Source: JBLMYQ01 sp050258375 (GTDB lineage: Bacteria; Bacillota; Clostridia; Acetivibrionales; UBA4821). Taken from it: a stretch of 46,717 bases of DNA. The notes under the pieces were generated by a model. The model was not told where the DNA came from and ran no database searches. It saw nothing but the letters and a program-made list of their open reading frames with translations. Of this stretch, positions 1 to 7,364 are shown piece by piece (positions within the stretch are counted from its first letter, which is position 1; the number at the start of each line of letters is the position of its first letter). The stretch spans positions 1-46,717 of the forward strand of contig JBLMYQ010000039.1 in NCBI GenBank assembly GCA_050258375.1. The letters run 5' to 3'. The position numbers were made by a program, and so were the translations under genes.

Positions 1-478
1 CTGACAGTACAGATACACTTGTAAATACTGTTGAAGTACTTGCAAGAACCTGTAATCCGAAAGAACCATCAAGTAACTGCTTACCATTGAATTTGGTTGT
101 GTTTGCTATTCTGTCAATTTCGTTTGTAAGCTGTGTTATTTCTGATGTAACTGCTGTTCTGTCGGTATCTGTAAGTGTATCGCTTGATGCTTGAACTGCA
201 AGCTCTCTCATTCTTTGGAGTATTGAGTGGGTTTCATTCAATGCACCTTCTGCAGTTTGGATAAGTGAAATGCCATCTTGTGCATTTCTTGTTGCTTGAT
301 CCAAGCCTCTGATTTGAGCTCTCATCTTTTCACTGATTGCCAATCCTGCTGCATCGTCTCCAGCTTTGTTGATTCTTTGTCCTGATGATAACTTTTCAAG
401 AGATTTTGCTGATAAAGCGTTGTTAGCAGTTAACTGCCTGTAGGAATTTAAAGATGCAATATTGTGATTAATTCTCAT
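1..478 (-). CDS. hag: Flagellin, N-terminal part (cut by window edge)
   Basis: This is the filament subunit of the flagellum. The frame opens at the ATG at 478 and runs off the left edge with 159 codons visible. The start reads MRINHNIASLNSYRQL, the classic flagellin D0 domain. It is followed by heptad-rich D1 sequence with the conserved KLSSGQRINKAGDDAAGLAI-type stretch. A perfect AAGGAGG ribosome-binding site lies just upstream. The C-terminal D0/D1 half and any variable D2/D3 domain are outside the window. Downstream order (fliB, csrA, fliW, flgL, flgK) matches a flagellar late-gene cluster. Translation is probably controlled by CsrA through the leader. Identification is near certain; the symbol hag is used by analogy with Bacillus (fliC elsewhere). 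Confidence 0.97.
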   Translation of the reverse strand, partial: MRINHNIASLNSYRQLTANNALSAKSLEKLSSGQRINKAGDDAAGLAISEKMRAQIRGLDQATRNAQDGISLIQTAEGALNETHSILQRMRELAVQASSDTLTDTDRTAVTSEITQLTNEIDRIANTTKFNGKQLLDGSFGLQVLASTSTVFTSVSVLS

Positions 479-486
479 GGTTTTTT

Positions 487-520
487 CCTCCTTGAAATTT
501 TATTTGATTTTTCTTCCTTG
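487..520 (-). promoter_or_regulatory. Candidate CsrA binding sites in flagellin leader
   Basis: On the minus strand the flagellin leader has two CAAGGA motifs. One is at 513-520 (CAAGGAAG) and one at 487-494 (CAAGGAGG), the latter being the Shine-Dalgarno site. In Bacillus subtilis, CsrA represses hag by binding two GGA sites arranged this way, and FliW relieves it. csrA and fliW lie about 3 kb away. The match in layout is seen directly; binding is inferred. Confidence 0.6.
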
Positions 521-543
521 ATATAAGGGCTTCACATCTCTTA

Positions 544-570
544 AAAATCGGCGCCATGATTTTGCATTAA
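544..570 (-). promoter_or_regulatory. Candidate sigma-D promoter for flagellin (proximal)
   Basis: On the minus strand a TTAA (567-570) is followed after 15 bases by CCGATTTT (544-551). This resembles the sigma-D/sigma-28 consensus TAAA-N15-CCGATAT. It would start a transcript about 60 bases upstream of the flagellin ATG and include both CAAGGA motifs. The -35 and -10 each deviate slightly. Confidence 0.5.
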
Positions 571-592
571 GACATTTATCCCTTACATATAA

Positions 593-617
593 TATATCGG
601 TCAATTCTTAGCATTTA
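593..617 (-). promoter_or_regulatory. Second candidate sigma-D element upstream of flagellin
   Basis: On the minus strand CCGATATA (593-600) is a very good sigma-D -10. A TAAA lies at 614-617, but the spacing is only 13, shorter than the usual 14-16. It may be a distal promoter or a decayed one. The rest of the 479-793 gap is AT-rich, and I see no gene in it. Confidence 0.35.
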
Positions 618-793
618 TTAGCTCGAAAAATGGCAAAATTTCTTTATAATAAACTGTTAAATGGTTTTATTGGCATTTTTTGAACAACATCAATGCTTTT
701 GCTTAATTTTTCTTGGTTTTTCGTATTTTAAAATATCGTCAACAATGAAACCCGCTTTGCCCTAGTGAAAGCAGATTTATAGCAATTTATATA

Positions 794-2053
794 TTATAAA
801 TAAATTATTGTTCTAATATCTTTCAGCCCATTTAGTGTGTCTATTAAAACATCATGATAATAAGCTATATGTCCCATCGCCCTTTCAACCGTATTAATTA
901 TCTCTACAAGAATATCCTCTGTTGCTTCCCGTTCCTCAGCCATACATTTACATACTGTAAAAAACCTTATTATTGAATAAAAGAGAATCATTAAGCTATA
1001 TGCATCTTTATACGATCTTGTAAAAAAGTTTTTACTAAAGATATAATTCACAAAATAATTTTCAAATACATGACTGATATCTTTTTCAAAAGGCTTATAA
1101 AATTTGTTGTATCCATCAATGAATTTATTAAACATATCATCAGTAATCTCATAATCATTTATAAGCTTCAGGTCAATATATCCCGAGCGAAGAAGCTCGC
1201 ACATTTTATAGTTTGGAACAGGTCTCAAAGTAATTCTTTCATCCATAGCTTCTTTAATCAAGAGCAGCATATTTTCAACTACGTATTTTTTATTTTTAGA
1301 CTGCTGTATTATTTCTTGAACCGCTATTTCCATACATTTTTCTAAGTCTTCTTCGTCAAAAGTACTCCCTTTTTCAAGGACAACTCCAGACAAAATCAAT
1401 CTCGTGTTAATATCCATCTCCCTTGTTTGCATTATATCAATCAAAAGGCTTTCAATTTCATAGTAGTTCTGTTTTCCTATCTTTTTTCTTTCCTTAGCAT
1501 CACCAATTTGATTGCATTTACCTTTTAAATTTAAAAACTCAAAGTCCTCTGGATTCTCGTAAAATTCAATTGGCTCTCGGTTTTTTAATAATTCGGCCGC
1601 CGTCGGGCATGAATAGTATAATCCTATTTCAGAACCTCTTTCGGTGAGGAAAATATTTCGTGGATATTTTTTACATGTGTCAGAAAGACTATCGGCACCA
1701 TACTTTGCTTGAATTGAGCATAACCCTTTATCATTAAGAAAACAACATGCTTTATTTGGATCCTTAAACTCCTCGTCAGCCAAATTCTCGTTTCCTCTTG
1801 TTAAAACAGCCTCAACGAGCTGTTCAATATTTAAGTCGCTGTACTCATCAGGAATAACAACATGTCCTGTACCATTATCATTCTCTTTTAATTTTTTAAA
1901 ATTATCACTAAAAGCATTATCATTTTGAGCAATTTTCTTATAATCTTTCATAGTTGCATCATCAAATATAATATCCCATATTCTACAGCATCGTGAACAC
2001 ATCGAGCAATTAAATTGCATTGCATAATCCGGTACCAAATAGTGGTTTTTCAT
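794..2053 (-). CDS. fliB: Flagellin lysine-N-methylase (FliB family)
   Basis: The family transfers methyl groups to lysines of flagellin. The 419-residue protein has an N-terminal cysteine cluster CSMCSRCC (C16, C19, C22, C23) and a second group around residues 103-130 (CCFLNDKGLC, then TCKKYPRN). Together these are typical of the FliB/YkgJ-type metal-binding region. The C-terminal two thirds is helical with no recognisable motif. The ATG has an AGAGGT ribosome-binding site. It lies directly upstream of flagellin on the same strand, with a 315-base gap holding the flagellin promoters. That placement supports flagellin as substrate. The methyl donor in the family is thought to be S-adenosylmethionine; the metal-cluster chemistry is not settled from sequence. 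Confidence 0.85.
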   Translation of the reverse strand: MKNHYLVPDYAMQFNCSMCSRCCRIWDIIFDDATMKDYKKIAQNDNAFSDNFKKLKENDNGTGHVVIPDEYSDLNIEQLVEAVLTRGNENLADEEFKDPNKACCFLNDKGLCSIQAKYGADSLSDTCKKYPRNIFLTERGSEIGLYYSCPTAAELLKNREPIEFYENPEDFEFLNLKGKCNQIGDAKERKKIGKQNYYEIESLLIDIMQTREMDINTRLILSGVVLEKGSTFDEEDLEKCMEIAVQEIIQQSKNKKYVVENMLLLIKEAMDERITLRPVPNYKMCELLRSGYIDLKLINDYEITDDMFNKFIDGYNKFYKPFEKDISHVFENYFVNYIFSKNFFTRSYKDAYSLMILFYSIIRFFTVCKCMAEEREATEDILVEIINTVERAMGHIAYYHDVLIDTLNGLKDIRTIIYL

Positions 2054-2162
2054 AATGAATACCTCTCAGCTAAATATTTTAAACTAATATACTTTTTCGG
2101 CAGAATTGCGTAAAAAGCTTAGTCTTTTATTATGACAGCTTCAAGGAATGGCTAAAGCCCAT

Positions 2163-2190
2163 AAAAAAAGGAACAGGTAAATACCTGTTC
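2163..2190 (-). terminator. Rho-independent terminator after the FN3 gene
   Basis: GAACAGGTA (2171-2179) pairs with TACCTGTTC (2182-2190). On the minus strand the stem is followed by a run of seven T. It lies just 3' of the discoidin/FN3 gene. The same GAACAGGT stem is used in the csrA terminator at 3569-3594. Confidence 0.85.
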
Positions 2191-2214
2191 TTTTCTAAAT
2201 CTTAGTTTATTATC

Positions 2215-3329
2215 CTATTCATTGTATTCATTTACCTCAAAAGTCATTATCTTATCAAAGACTATATTATCTTTCCTGCTTAAGAATGGCCCTTTATTAA
2301 ATGTTTTACTGATTGTATAATATGCCTTCCCTGTACCACTTGCCTTTCCATCATACCAACTGATAAATGCATTAACCTCTGATATGGCTAAATCATATTC
2401 TTTTTCCATTCCATTTGTCATTGTAATTACGAGGATGGCTTTATTTCCTCCTGGCGCTTGCGGTGTTGCAGATGCTTCATTTGAGTTTGTACTTTCTCCG
2501 GCAGAATTAACTGCTGTAACTACATAATAATATGTAGTACCGTTTGTTAATCCTGTATCAGTATAAGCTGCGCTTGTAACATTTTCGGCAATAGTAGTAT
2601 ATGGTCCTCCAGCCGTACTAGCTCTTTTAAGCTTGTAGCTTGCTGCACCTGCAACAGTATTCCATGATAGGCTAATTTGTGTGTTACTAGTTGCTGCTGA
2701 TAAAGTTGGGGAAGAAGGAGGTGCAATAGTTTCCATCATTTCAATATCGTTTATTGCAATATATAAAGAATGTCCATTATTTGCAGTTATATTAAATCTA
2801 TAGTATATATATGCCGTATTATTTGTAAAAGTATAATCTTTAATGCCATAAGAATCATTACAATTATTATTCCAATTGTATGAATCACATGCAGTATTAT
2901 TAACTATAGTATCTAAAATTGCCCAGTTGGTGCCATCATTTGAGCCTTCAAATGTCCAATTCTTAGGAGCAGCAGGAGCTATCGTGCTAGCCCCCCTATA
3001 CCATGATAAATTCTATACTTTGTTATAGTTTTTGCAGTTGGGAAATGGTACTGAATCCATCCTGTTGTAGCTTGCAAAACCCAGCCATGATAGCCTGTTT
3101 CTGAGAAATATGTAATTTCTCTGTCAAAAGCTTTCCAAGGAAAAGCATCGTCACAATTGGTACCACTGGCAGTCACTTCCCCAGTTGGAGTTGTAGCTGA
3201 TGTCATTGCAGGTATAACATTATTTGTATACGTTTCTGCACTTACCGTAAACGTAGTTAATAAAATAAAGAAAGAAAAAATTATTAATATTTTAATTCCT
3301 GAACCCATTTTTTTGCTTAAACTTTTCAT
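2215..3329 (-). pseudogene. Secreted discoidin/FN3 protein, frameshifted at a G6 tract
   Basis: Two reading frames together encode one secreted protein. The first (3329 to 2979) has a signal peptide (hydrophobic residues 12-30) and the start of an F5/8 type C (discoidin-like) domain with TTGWIQYHF. It ends early after YHGIGGLAR. The second frame continues the domain with KNWTFEGSNDGTNW, then an FN3 domain (about 95 residues from APPSSPTLSAA), and a conserved-looking tail ending FDKIMTFEVNEYNE. The break is at C6 (2991-2996), which is G6 in the coding strand. Adding one G restores a single frame of about 371 residues. It could be a true frameshift, phase variation or a sequencing error. It is probably an extracellular carbohydrate- or surface-binding protein. 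It sits oddly between fliB and csrA. Confidence 0.75.
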
Positions 3330-3334
3330 AATTT

Positions 3335-3372
3335 ATATACCCCCTAAAATATTTATATTTTAGGGGGTATAT
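3335..3372. repeat. 38-bp perfect palindrome over the ribosome-binding site
   Basis: An 18-base arm (3335-3352) is exactly repeated in inverse at 3355-3372 with a two-base loop. The stem contains the AGGGGG that serves as ribosome-binding site for the discoidin/FN3 gene starting at 3329. In RNA it could hide the site; in DNA it could be an operator. There is no T-run typical of a terminator on the gene's strand. Confidence 0.85.
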
Positions 3373-3460
3373 CTTCTGTAAAATATCTTTTAAACAAAAT
3401 TAAAGCAAGCTATGAACACCTCCTTGAATTTTTTTAGATAAAAACAGACTAATTCCGATA

Positions 3461-3496
3461 AATAATATAATATTTTGATAAAAATATTATATTATT
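3461..3496. repeat. AT-only inverted repeat between csrA and the FN3 gene
   Basis: Sixteen-base arms (3461-3476 and 3481-3496) composed only of A and T surround a GATA loop. It lies in the 300-base gap 3330-3630. That gap also holds the palindrome at 3335-3372, an orphan AAGGAGG on the minus strand near 3419-3425 with no frame behind it, and a plus-strand CCGATAAA at 3455-3462. I see no gene here. Confidence 0.7.
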
Positions 3497-3568
3497 AAGC
3501 TGAACGGTATAAAAATTGATGTAAAAAAAATGATAGCTGCTGTTTGAATATTTAATACTACCTTTCGC

Positions 3569-3594
3569 AAAAAAGGAACAGGTATACCTGTTCC
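3569..3594 (-). terminator. Terminator of the fliW-csrA unit
   Basis: A 20-base perfect palindrome (GGAACAGGTA / TACCTGTTCC, 3575-3594) is followed on the minus strand by six T. It lies 37 bases beyond the csrA stop. It ends the run of flagellar genes from flgM to csrA. Confidence 0.88.
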
Positions 3595-3630
3595 CAACTT
3601 CAAGCTTTATGCAATTTAATTTCAGATATT

Positions 3631-3858
3631 TTATCCTTCAAGCTTTTTCTTCAATTCATCAAGAGAAACTTCTTTGCTCTCTACTGCCTTTTTATTTTCC
3701 TCAAGAATCTGGGTATATAATTCTTTCCTATATATAGATACATCCTTTGGCGCTGTAATTCCTATCCTTACCTGATCATTTTGAATATCTATAACTGTAA
3801 TTTCTATATCATCATTAATAATAATTGACTCATTTCTTTTTCTAGTCAGTACAAGCAT
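3631..3858 (-). CDS. csrA: Carbon storage regulator CsrA
   Basis: This is an RNA-binding translational regulator of 75 residues. It starts MLVLTRKRNESIIINDD and has the VRIGITAPKDVSIYRKELY core, matching the family over its full length. The frame is open further upstream, but the true start is the ATG at 3858, preceded by GGGAGG. That site overlaps the last codons of fliW: the fliW stop is one base away, so the two are translationally linked. In Gram-positive bacteria CsrA blocks flagellin translation and is antagonised by FliW. The two CAAGGA motifs in the flagellin leader fit that role. The extended C-terminal helix (SLDELKKKLEG) resembles that of FliW-regulated CsrA proteins. Confidence 0.96.
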   Translation of the reverse strand: MLVLTRKRNESIIINDDIEITVIDIQNDQVRIGITAPKDVSIYRKELYTQILEENKKAVESKEVSLDELKKKLEG

Positions 3859-3859
3859 T

Positions 3860-4309
3860 TTATTTTCCTCCCATCTTCTTGAATTCATCCAGCAGCAAAT
3901 GTCTGAACTCATATCTTTCATCCTCAAGAATAATCTGACATCCTTTATTCTTTTTAGCATTTATAATCACTGGTGCCTTAAGATTTGCTGTCATTTTGGA
4001 AACCTCTTCAGGTATTGTAACAATACTATATACAATAATATCCTTCATATCTTGAATATCCAATTCCTCTGAAGCAGCCTGATCTATTTTTACTTCATAA
4101 TGATCTTTAAAAACCTGTGGATTTATAACAACAAAAGCTACTTTCCCATCATCCACAGATTGAAGCCACTTAAACGGGTTATCTTCTTCAATCTTATGAA
4201 GTATTACAAATCTTTTATTGCTTTCAAAGCCAGGCATACCTTTTTCAAAAGCAATTATATCTTCCTCGTTTATTTCAACATTTCCAAAGTGCTTTGTCTT
4301 TAATACCAT
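3860..4309 (-). CDS. fliW: Flagellar assembly factor FliW
   Basis: FliW binds free flagellin and, when released, binds CsrA to lift repression of flagellin synthesis. The 149-residue protein has the family hallmarks: IIAFEKGMPGFESNKRFVIL near the N terminus, then FKWLQSVDDGKVAFVVINP, and APVIINAKKNKGCQIIL near the C terminus. Length is normal for FliW. The ATG at 4309 has an AAAAGGAGG site. The stop is one base before the csrA ATG. Its partner csrA and its ligand flagellin are in the same cluster, which makes the partner-switch circuit the expected function. Confidence 0.96.
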   Translation of the reverse strand: MVLKTKHFGNVEINEEDIIAFEKGMPGFESNKRFVILHKIEEDNPFKWLQSVDDGKVAFVVINPQVFKDHYEVKIDQAASEELDIQDMKDIIVYSIVTIPEEVSKMTANLKAPVIINAKKNKGCQIILEDERYEFRHLLLDEFKKMGGK

Positions 4310-4355
4310 TATTATTTCCTCCTTTTAATTAGTAACAAGATAGCGGTTAAGCATA

Positions 4356-5639
4356 TTAATATACAGTCTTTTTGTTTAACAAGCTGATTTCAACCATTTT
4401 ATCTACAATCTTATATACATCTTTAAAATCCAGTGAAAGCTCGTCTGCAATCTCAAAAACACTTGTAGCATTATCCAATTTAAATAGTATACTGTTAATC
4501 ATTATTCTGTGCGCAGGATTGTCTTTCCATTCAGTCCACAAACCATATTTTGATAAAAACGGTATTCCAATATAGTTTCTAATAGGAATAAAATCTTTTT
4601 CCAGAATATCTATTACTTTCATAACTGTTTCAAGCGCCTCTTGAAGATTTTCTTCAGAAATCTTTTCCGGTGTATCCCCACTTGTTCTATATTCATAAAA
4701 AGGAAGCACATCGTTTTTATTATCTACTCTCGAAAGTGAGCAGGTAGGAATATCAACTCCGGGAGAATTAAAAACCCTTTCTCCACTGTAAAATATTTTG
4801 TTGAAAGGTCTCTCACTAAAAGGCTTCCCGCTTTGCGCCAGAACATTATATATGATTCTGTCTAAATACTCGTCTTCTTCGCATGAATATTGCAGAGTAA
4901 GCTCCCGGTCATTTCCCAGCATTTCAAGAACTACCGCGCCTATTGCTTCATTTATCATTCCCGGATTAGAAGCAAGATAAGCCATAGGACCAATGGTTCC
5001 CGGCAGATATAAAAATTTATAAGTATAATATGGGTTCATTGCCGAAAGCTTCTTGGCTATCTCAATTGATACAGCTACCCCGGAAAGATTATCATTTGCC
5101 TGCCCCGGTCCATCCAGATGGCAAAGAATATAAACCGTATACGGAGTCTTTCCTTTTACAGTATACTCTCCTATCTTCAACTCTCCGTCCGAATAGCTGC
5201 TTTTTATTACTACCTTATATCTTTCACCCTTTTGTAATCTTTCATATTGTTCTTTGTTACAGCAAAAGCCCCAATCCAGTTGATCATAATATTTATATAC
5301 GCAAGGAATGTATTCCGGTCTTCTTTTATCATAATGTACATGCCTCATTAGTTTATCCTTGTTTATCTCTGCTTCAAAAGGAAGAGAGCCTACTACTACA
5401 TGAAGGATGTTATTCTGAATATCTATTACCTTTTCTCCTGTATCAAGGTCAATCACATAAGCTTCTCCTACATCCCATTTTTTAGGAATCTTCCATGTTA
5501 GGAATTCTTTTCCGCTCTCATACTTAAGAACCGTAATGTTAATTTCTTTTTTTATGTATTCAAGTGCTTTGTCATATCCTCTGCTGACTATAGCCCTATT
5601 GAGCTTCCACATCTTTGAAATGAGTTCCTTCATCTTCAT
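4356..5639 (-). CDS. DUF4910 aminopeptidase-like protein with C-terminal winged helix
   Basis: The protein has 427 residues. The central part resembles a zinc-aminopeptidase fold: HLDGPGQANDNLSGVAV (about residues 174-190) looks like the metal-binding HxD...N-D segment of M28-type peptidases. EMLGND and a later SGDTP follow. An inserted beta-rich domain comes before it, and about 70 residues at the end look like a winged helix (IADELSLDFKDVYKIVDKM). This matches my recollection of the DUF4910/DUF2172 families, which sit in polysaccharide or flagellar-modification clusters. Two ATGs (5639 and 5633) follow AAAGGAGAGG, so either may start. It lies between DUF6470 and fliW, where Bacillus has no gene, so a role in flagellin modification is a guess. 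Substrate is unknown. Confidence 0.7.
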   Translation of the reverse strand: MKMKELISKMWKLNRAIVSRGYDKALEYIKKEINITVLKYESGKEFLTWKIPKKWDVGEAYVIDLDTGEKVIDIQNNILHVVVGSLPFEAEINKDKLMRHVHYDKRRPEYIPCVYKYYDQLDWGFCCNKEQYERLQKGERYKVVIKSSYSDGELKIGEYTVKGKTPYTVYILCHLDGPGQANDNLSGVAVSIEIAKKLSAMNPYYTYKFLYLPGTIGPMAYLASNPGMINEAIGAVVLEMLGNDRELTLQYSCEEDEYLDRIIYNVLAQSGKPFSERPFNKIFYSGERVFNSPGVDIPTCSLSRVDNKNDVLPFYEYRTSGDTPEKISEENLQEALETVMKVIDILEKDFIPIRNYIGIPFLSKYGLWTEWKDNPAHRIMINSILFKLDNATSVFEIADELSLDFKDVYKIVDKMVEISLLNKKTVY

Positions 5640-5654
5640 CCTCTCCTTTGCTGC

Positions 5655-5698
5655 CTATTAAGCAGAAAAAGGATATTTTCATATCCTTTTTCTGCTTA
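5655..5698. terminator. Long hairpin, probable terminator
   Basis: Twenty-base perfect arms (5655-5674 and 5679-5698) flank a TTTC loop. The core is GGATAT/ATATCC bracketed by A5 and T5, the pattern of a bidirectional intrinsic terminator. It lies between the DUF6470 stop and the DUF4910 start, so it may reduce read-through into DUF4910-fliW-csrA. Confidence 0.7.
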
Positions 5699-5760
5699 AT
5701 TAGATTATATAAAAAAATCCTTTTTTATTCAATGAAAATCCTTCTATCTGTATATAAATA

Positions 5761-6321
5761 TTATACTTTTACATCTACATTACTGCCAATATATTGAATT
5801 TGCAAAGAAGGTTTTTGCATAAGGTACATATTTATTCTGGGCTCAGAAAAATTTATATTCAAATATCCCTCTTCAACGGTGTTTGAAACCTCACCTTCAT
5901 TAAAATTAACTTTCAGATATCCCTGAACCTCTATTCTTGGTCTTGCTTTAGGTATGTTATCAATATTAAACTCATGCTGTTCAAAGCTATCTCTCCTTGC
6001 AATATCAGCAATAACGTTTCCGCGATATCGGATGTTAGTCATTTGGTCTCCATCCTGAGCCTTACGTATAGTATACTCTGCAGCTTGCTGATTAGCAGCC
6101 GCAGCCGCTTCTGCCAATATTTCCTCATTATTTTTTAATCCTGATGTAGCAAAACAGTCATGCTGGTCAATCAACACCTTGGGCAGCTCTTTTTGTATTT
6201 GAACCTGCGCAAAGGATTGCTGCATTTTAAGCCTGTTAGCCTTGGAATTCATTTCAGCCTTCGAATTATATGTTTCTATGCCTATCTTTGCGTAAGTTTG
6301 CTCTATCCTTAGAACATTCAT
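5761..6321 (-). CDS. DUF6470 family flagellar-cluster protein (YviE-like)
   Basis: This protein of 186 residues starts MNVLRIEQTYAKIGIET. An upstream ATG exists, but the ATG at 6321 has AAGGATG at proper spacing. Recurrent short beta-type segments (IEVQGYLKVNF, EEGYLNINFSEPRI, PSLQIQYIGSNVDVKV) and an alanine-rich helix (ILAEAAAAANQQAAEYT) are visible. In Bacillus subtilis the gene yviE (DUF6470) occupies the same place between flgL and fliW. The synteny is what supports the call. The biochemical role is not known. No signal peptide or membrane segment is present, so it is probably cytoplasmic. Confidence 0.8.
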   Translation of the reverse strand: MNVLRIEQTYAKIGIETYNSKAEMNSKANRLKMQQSFAQVQIQKELPKVLIDQHDCFATSGLKNNEEILAEAAAAANQQAAEYTIRKAQDGDQMTNIRYRGNVIADIARRDSFEQHEFNIDNIPKARPRIEVQGYLKVNFNEGEVSNTVEEGYLNINFSEPRINMYLMQKPSLQIQYIGSNVDVKV

Positions 6322-6415
6322 ATATTCACATCCTTGTATTTTGCTGTTGGACATTTTAACCCTAGTCTAGTCAGTCTCGCCTTTTTGTTTCCTTCTTACT
6401 TTTTTGCGCTCAACT

Positions 6416-7333
6416 TTATTTCAGGAAATCTACCAATGTGGGTTGTATTATTCTTGCCCCACCTGAAAGTGAAGCATTATAAACATTTTCTTCACTTTTA
6501 AGCTTCATGATTACTTCTGCCATGTCAGCATCCTCATTTTGGCTCATAAGCTTTGTAAAGTTAGTTTCATCAGCAGAAAGCCTGCTCTTTGTCAGGTCTA
6601 ACCTGTTGGTTCTAGCTCCAATATCAGATTTTATCATAAGAATATTATCAATATTTTCATCTACATTATCAATTGCTTTTCTTATGTTTCCTGAATCATT
6701 ACTGTTAAGTGCGCTAATAAAATTATCAAAGTCCTGAATAACCTTTGGAGTTGTTCCGACTGTGCCTACTCCTCCTAAGACTTCACTTCCTAATACATTT
6801 ATATTCATCTTATCGCCTATTCCAATTTCATATTTGATATCTTCCTTGTTTGCTCCTGACTTTATTACCTCCACATTATAAAACCCTGTGTTTTCGTCTA
6901 CAAGCTTTTGATCTGTTTTAAATCCCGAAAAAACATATCTTCCTGCGTAAGTGGTATTCGATAATTGAATAAACTGGTTGCGAAGCTGCTTTATTTCGGT
7001 AGAAATCGACCTTGTATCTTCAGAAGAAAGCGTTCCATTTGCTCCTTCAACAGCAAGTTCTCTTGCTCTTTGTAAAATATCATTCATATTTGTTAATGTT
7101 GATTCTGTTATACTCATCCATGAAGAGGCATCCTCAACATTTTTGCCATATTGCGTTATCTCAGCAACGTCAGTTCTCATCTTCAATGCTCTTGATGCAA
7201 CAATCGGATCATCAGAGGGTGTTGCAATTTTCTTCCCCGTAGCCAGCTGCTGCTGAACACGGTCTAGTCTTTGCAGATTGTTTCCCATGTTGTACATCAT
7301 ATTGTTAACAAGCATATTATTTGTAATTCTCAT
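6416..7333 (-). CDS. flgL: Flagellar hook-filament junction protein FlgL
   Basis: FlgL (HAP3) forms the second junction zone between hook and filament and is exported by the flagellar type III apparatus. The 305-residue protein begins MRITNNMLVNNMMYNMGNNLQRLDRVQQQLATGKKI, with the flagellin-like coiled N terminus and SDDPIVASRALKMR. The C terminus (EDADMAEVIMKLKSEENVYNASL) is the matching D0 coil. Length is normal. Start ATG at 7333 has AGGAGG. It follows flgK with about a 30-base gap and precedes DUF6470, as in Bacillus. It is very likely cotranscribed from the sigma-D promoter upstream of flgM. Confidence 0.95.
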   Translation of the reverse strand: MRITNNMLVNNMMYNMGNNLQRLDRVQQQLATGKKIATPSDDPIVASRALKMRTDVAEITQYGKNVEDASSWMSITESTLTNMNDILQRARELAVEGANGTLSSEDTRSISTEIKQLRNQFIQLSNTTYAGRYVFSGFKTDQKLVDENTGFYNVEVIKSGANKEDIKYEIGIGDKMNINVLGSEVLGGVGTVGTTPKVIQDFDNFISALNSNDSGNIRKAIDNVDENIDNILMIKSDIGARTNRLDLTKSRLSADETNFTKLMSQNEDADMAEVIMKLKSEENVYNASLSGGARIIQPTLVDFLK

Positions 7334-7364
7334 AGTCTTTTACCTCCTACAATTTAGCTGTTAG

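Noticed and set aside
5030..5485. A 151-codon plus-strand frame opposite the DUF4910 gene
   Set aside because: It is a shadow of the real gene; no ribosome-binding site and no motif.
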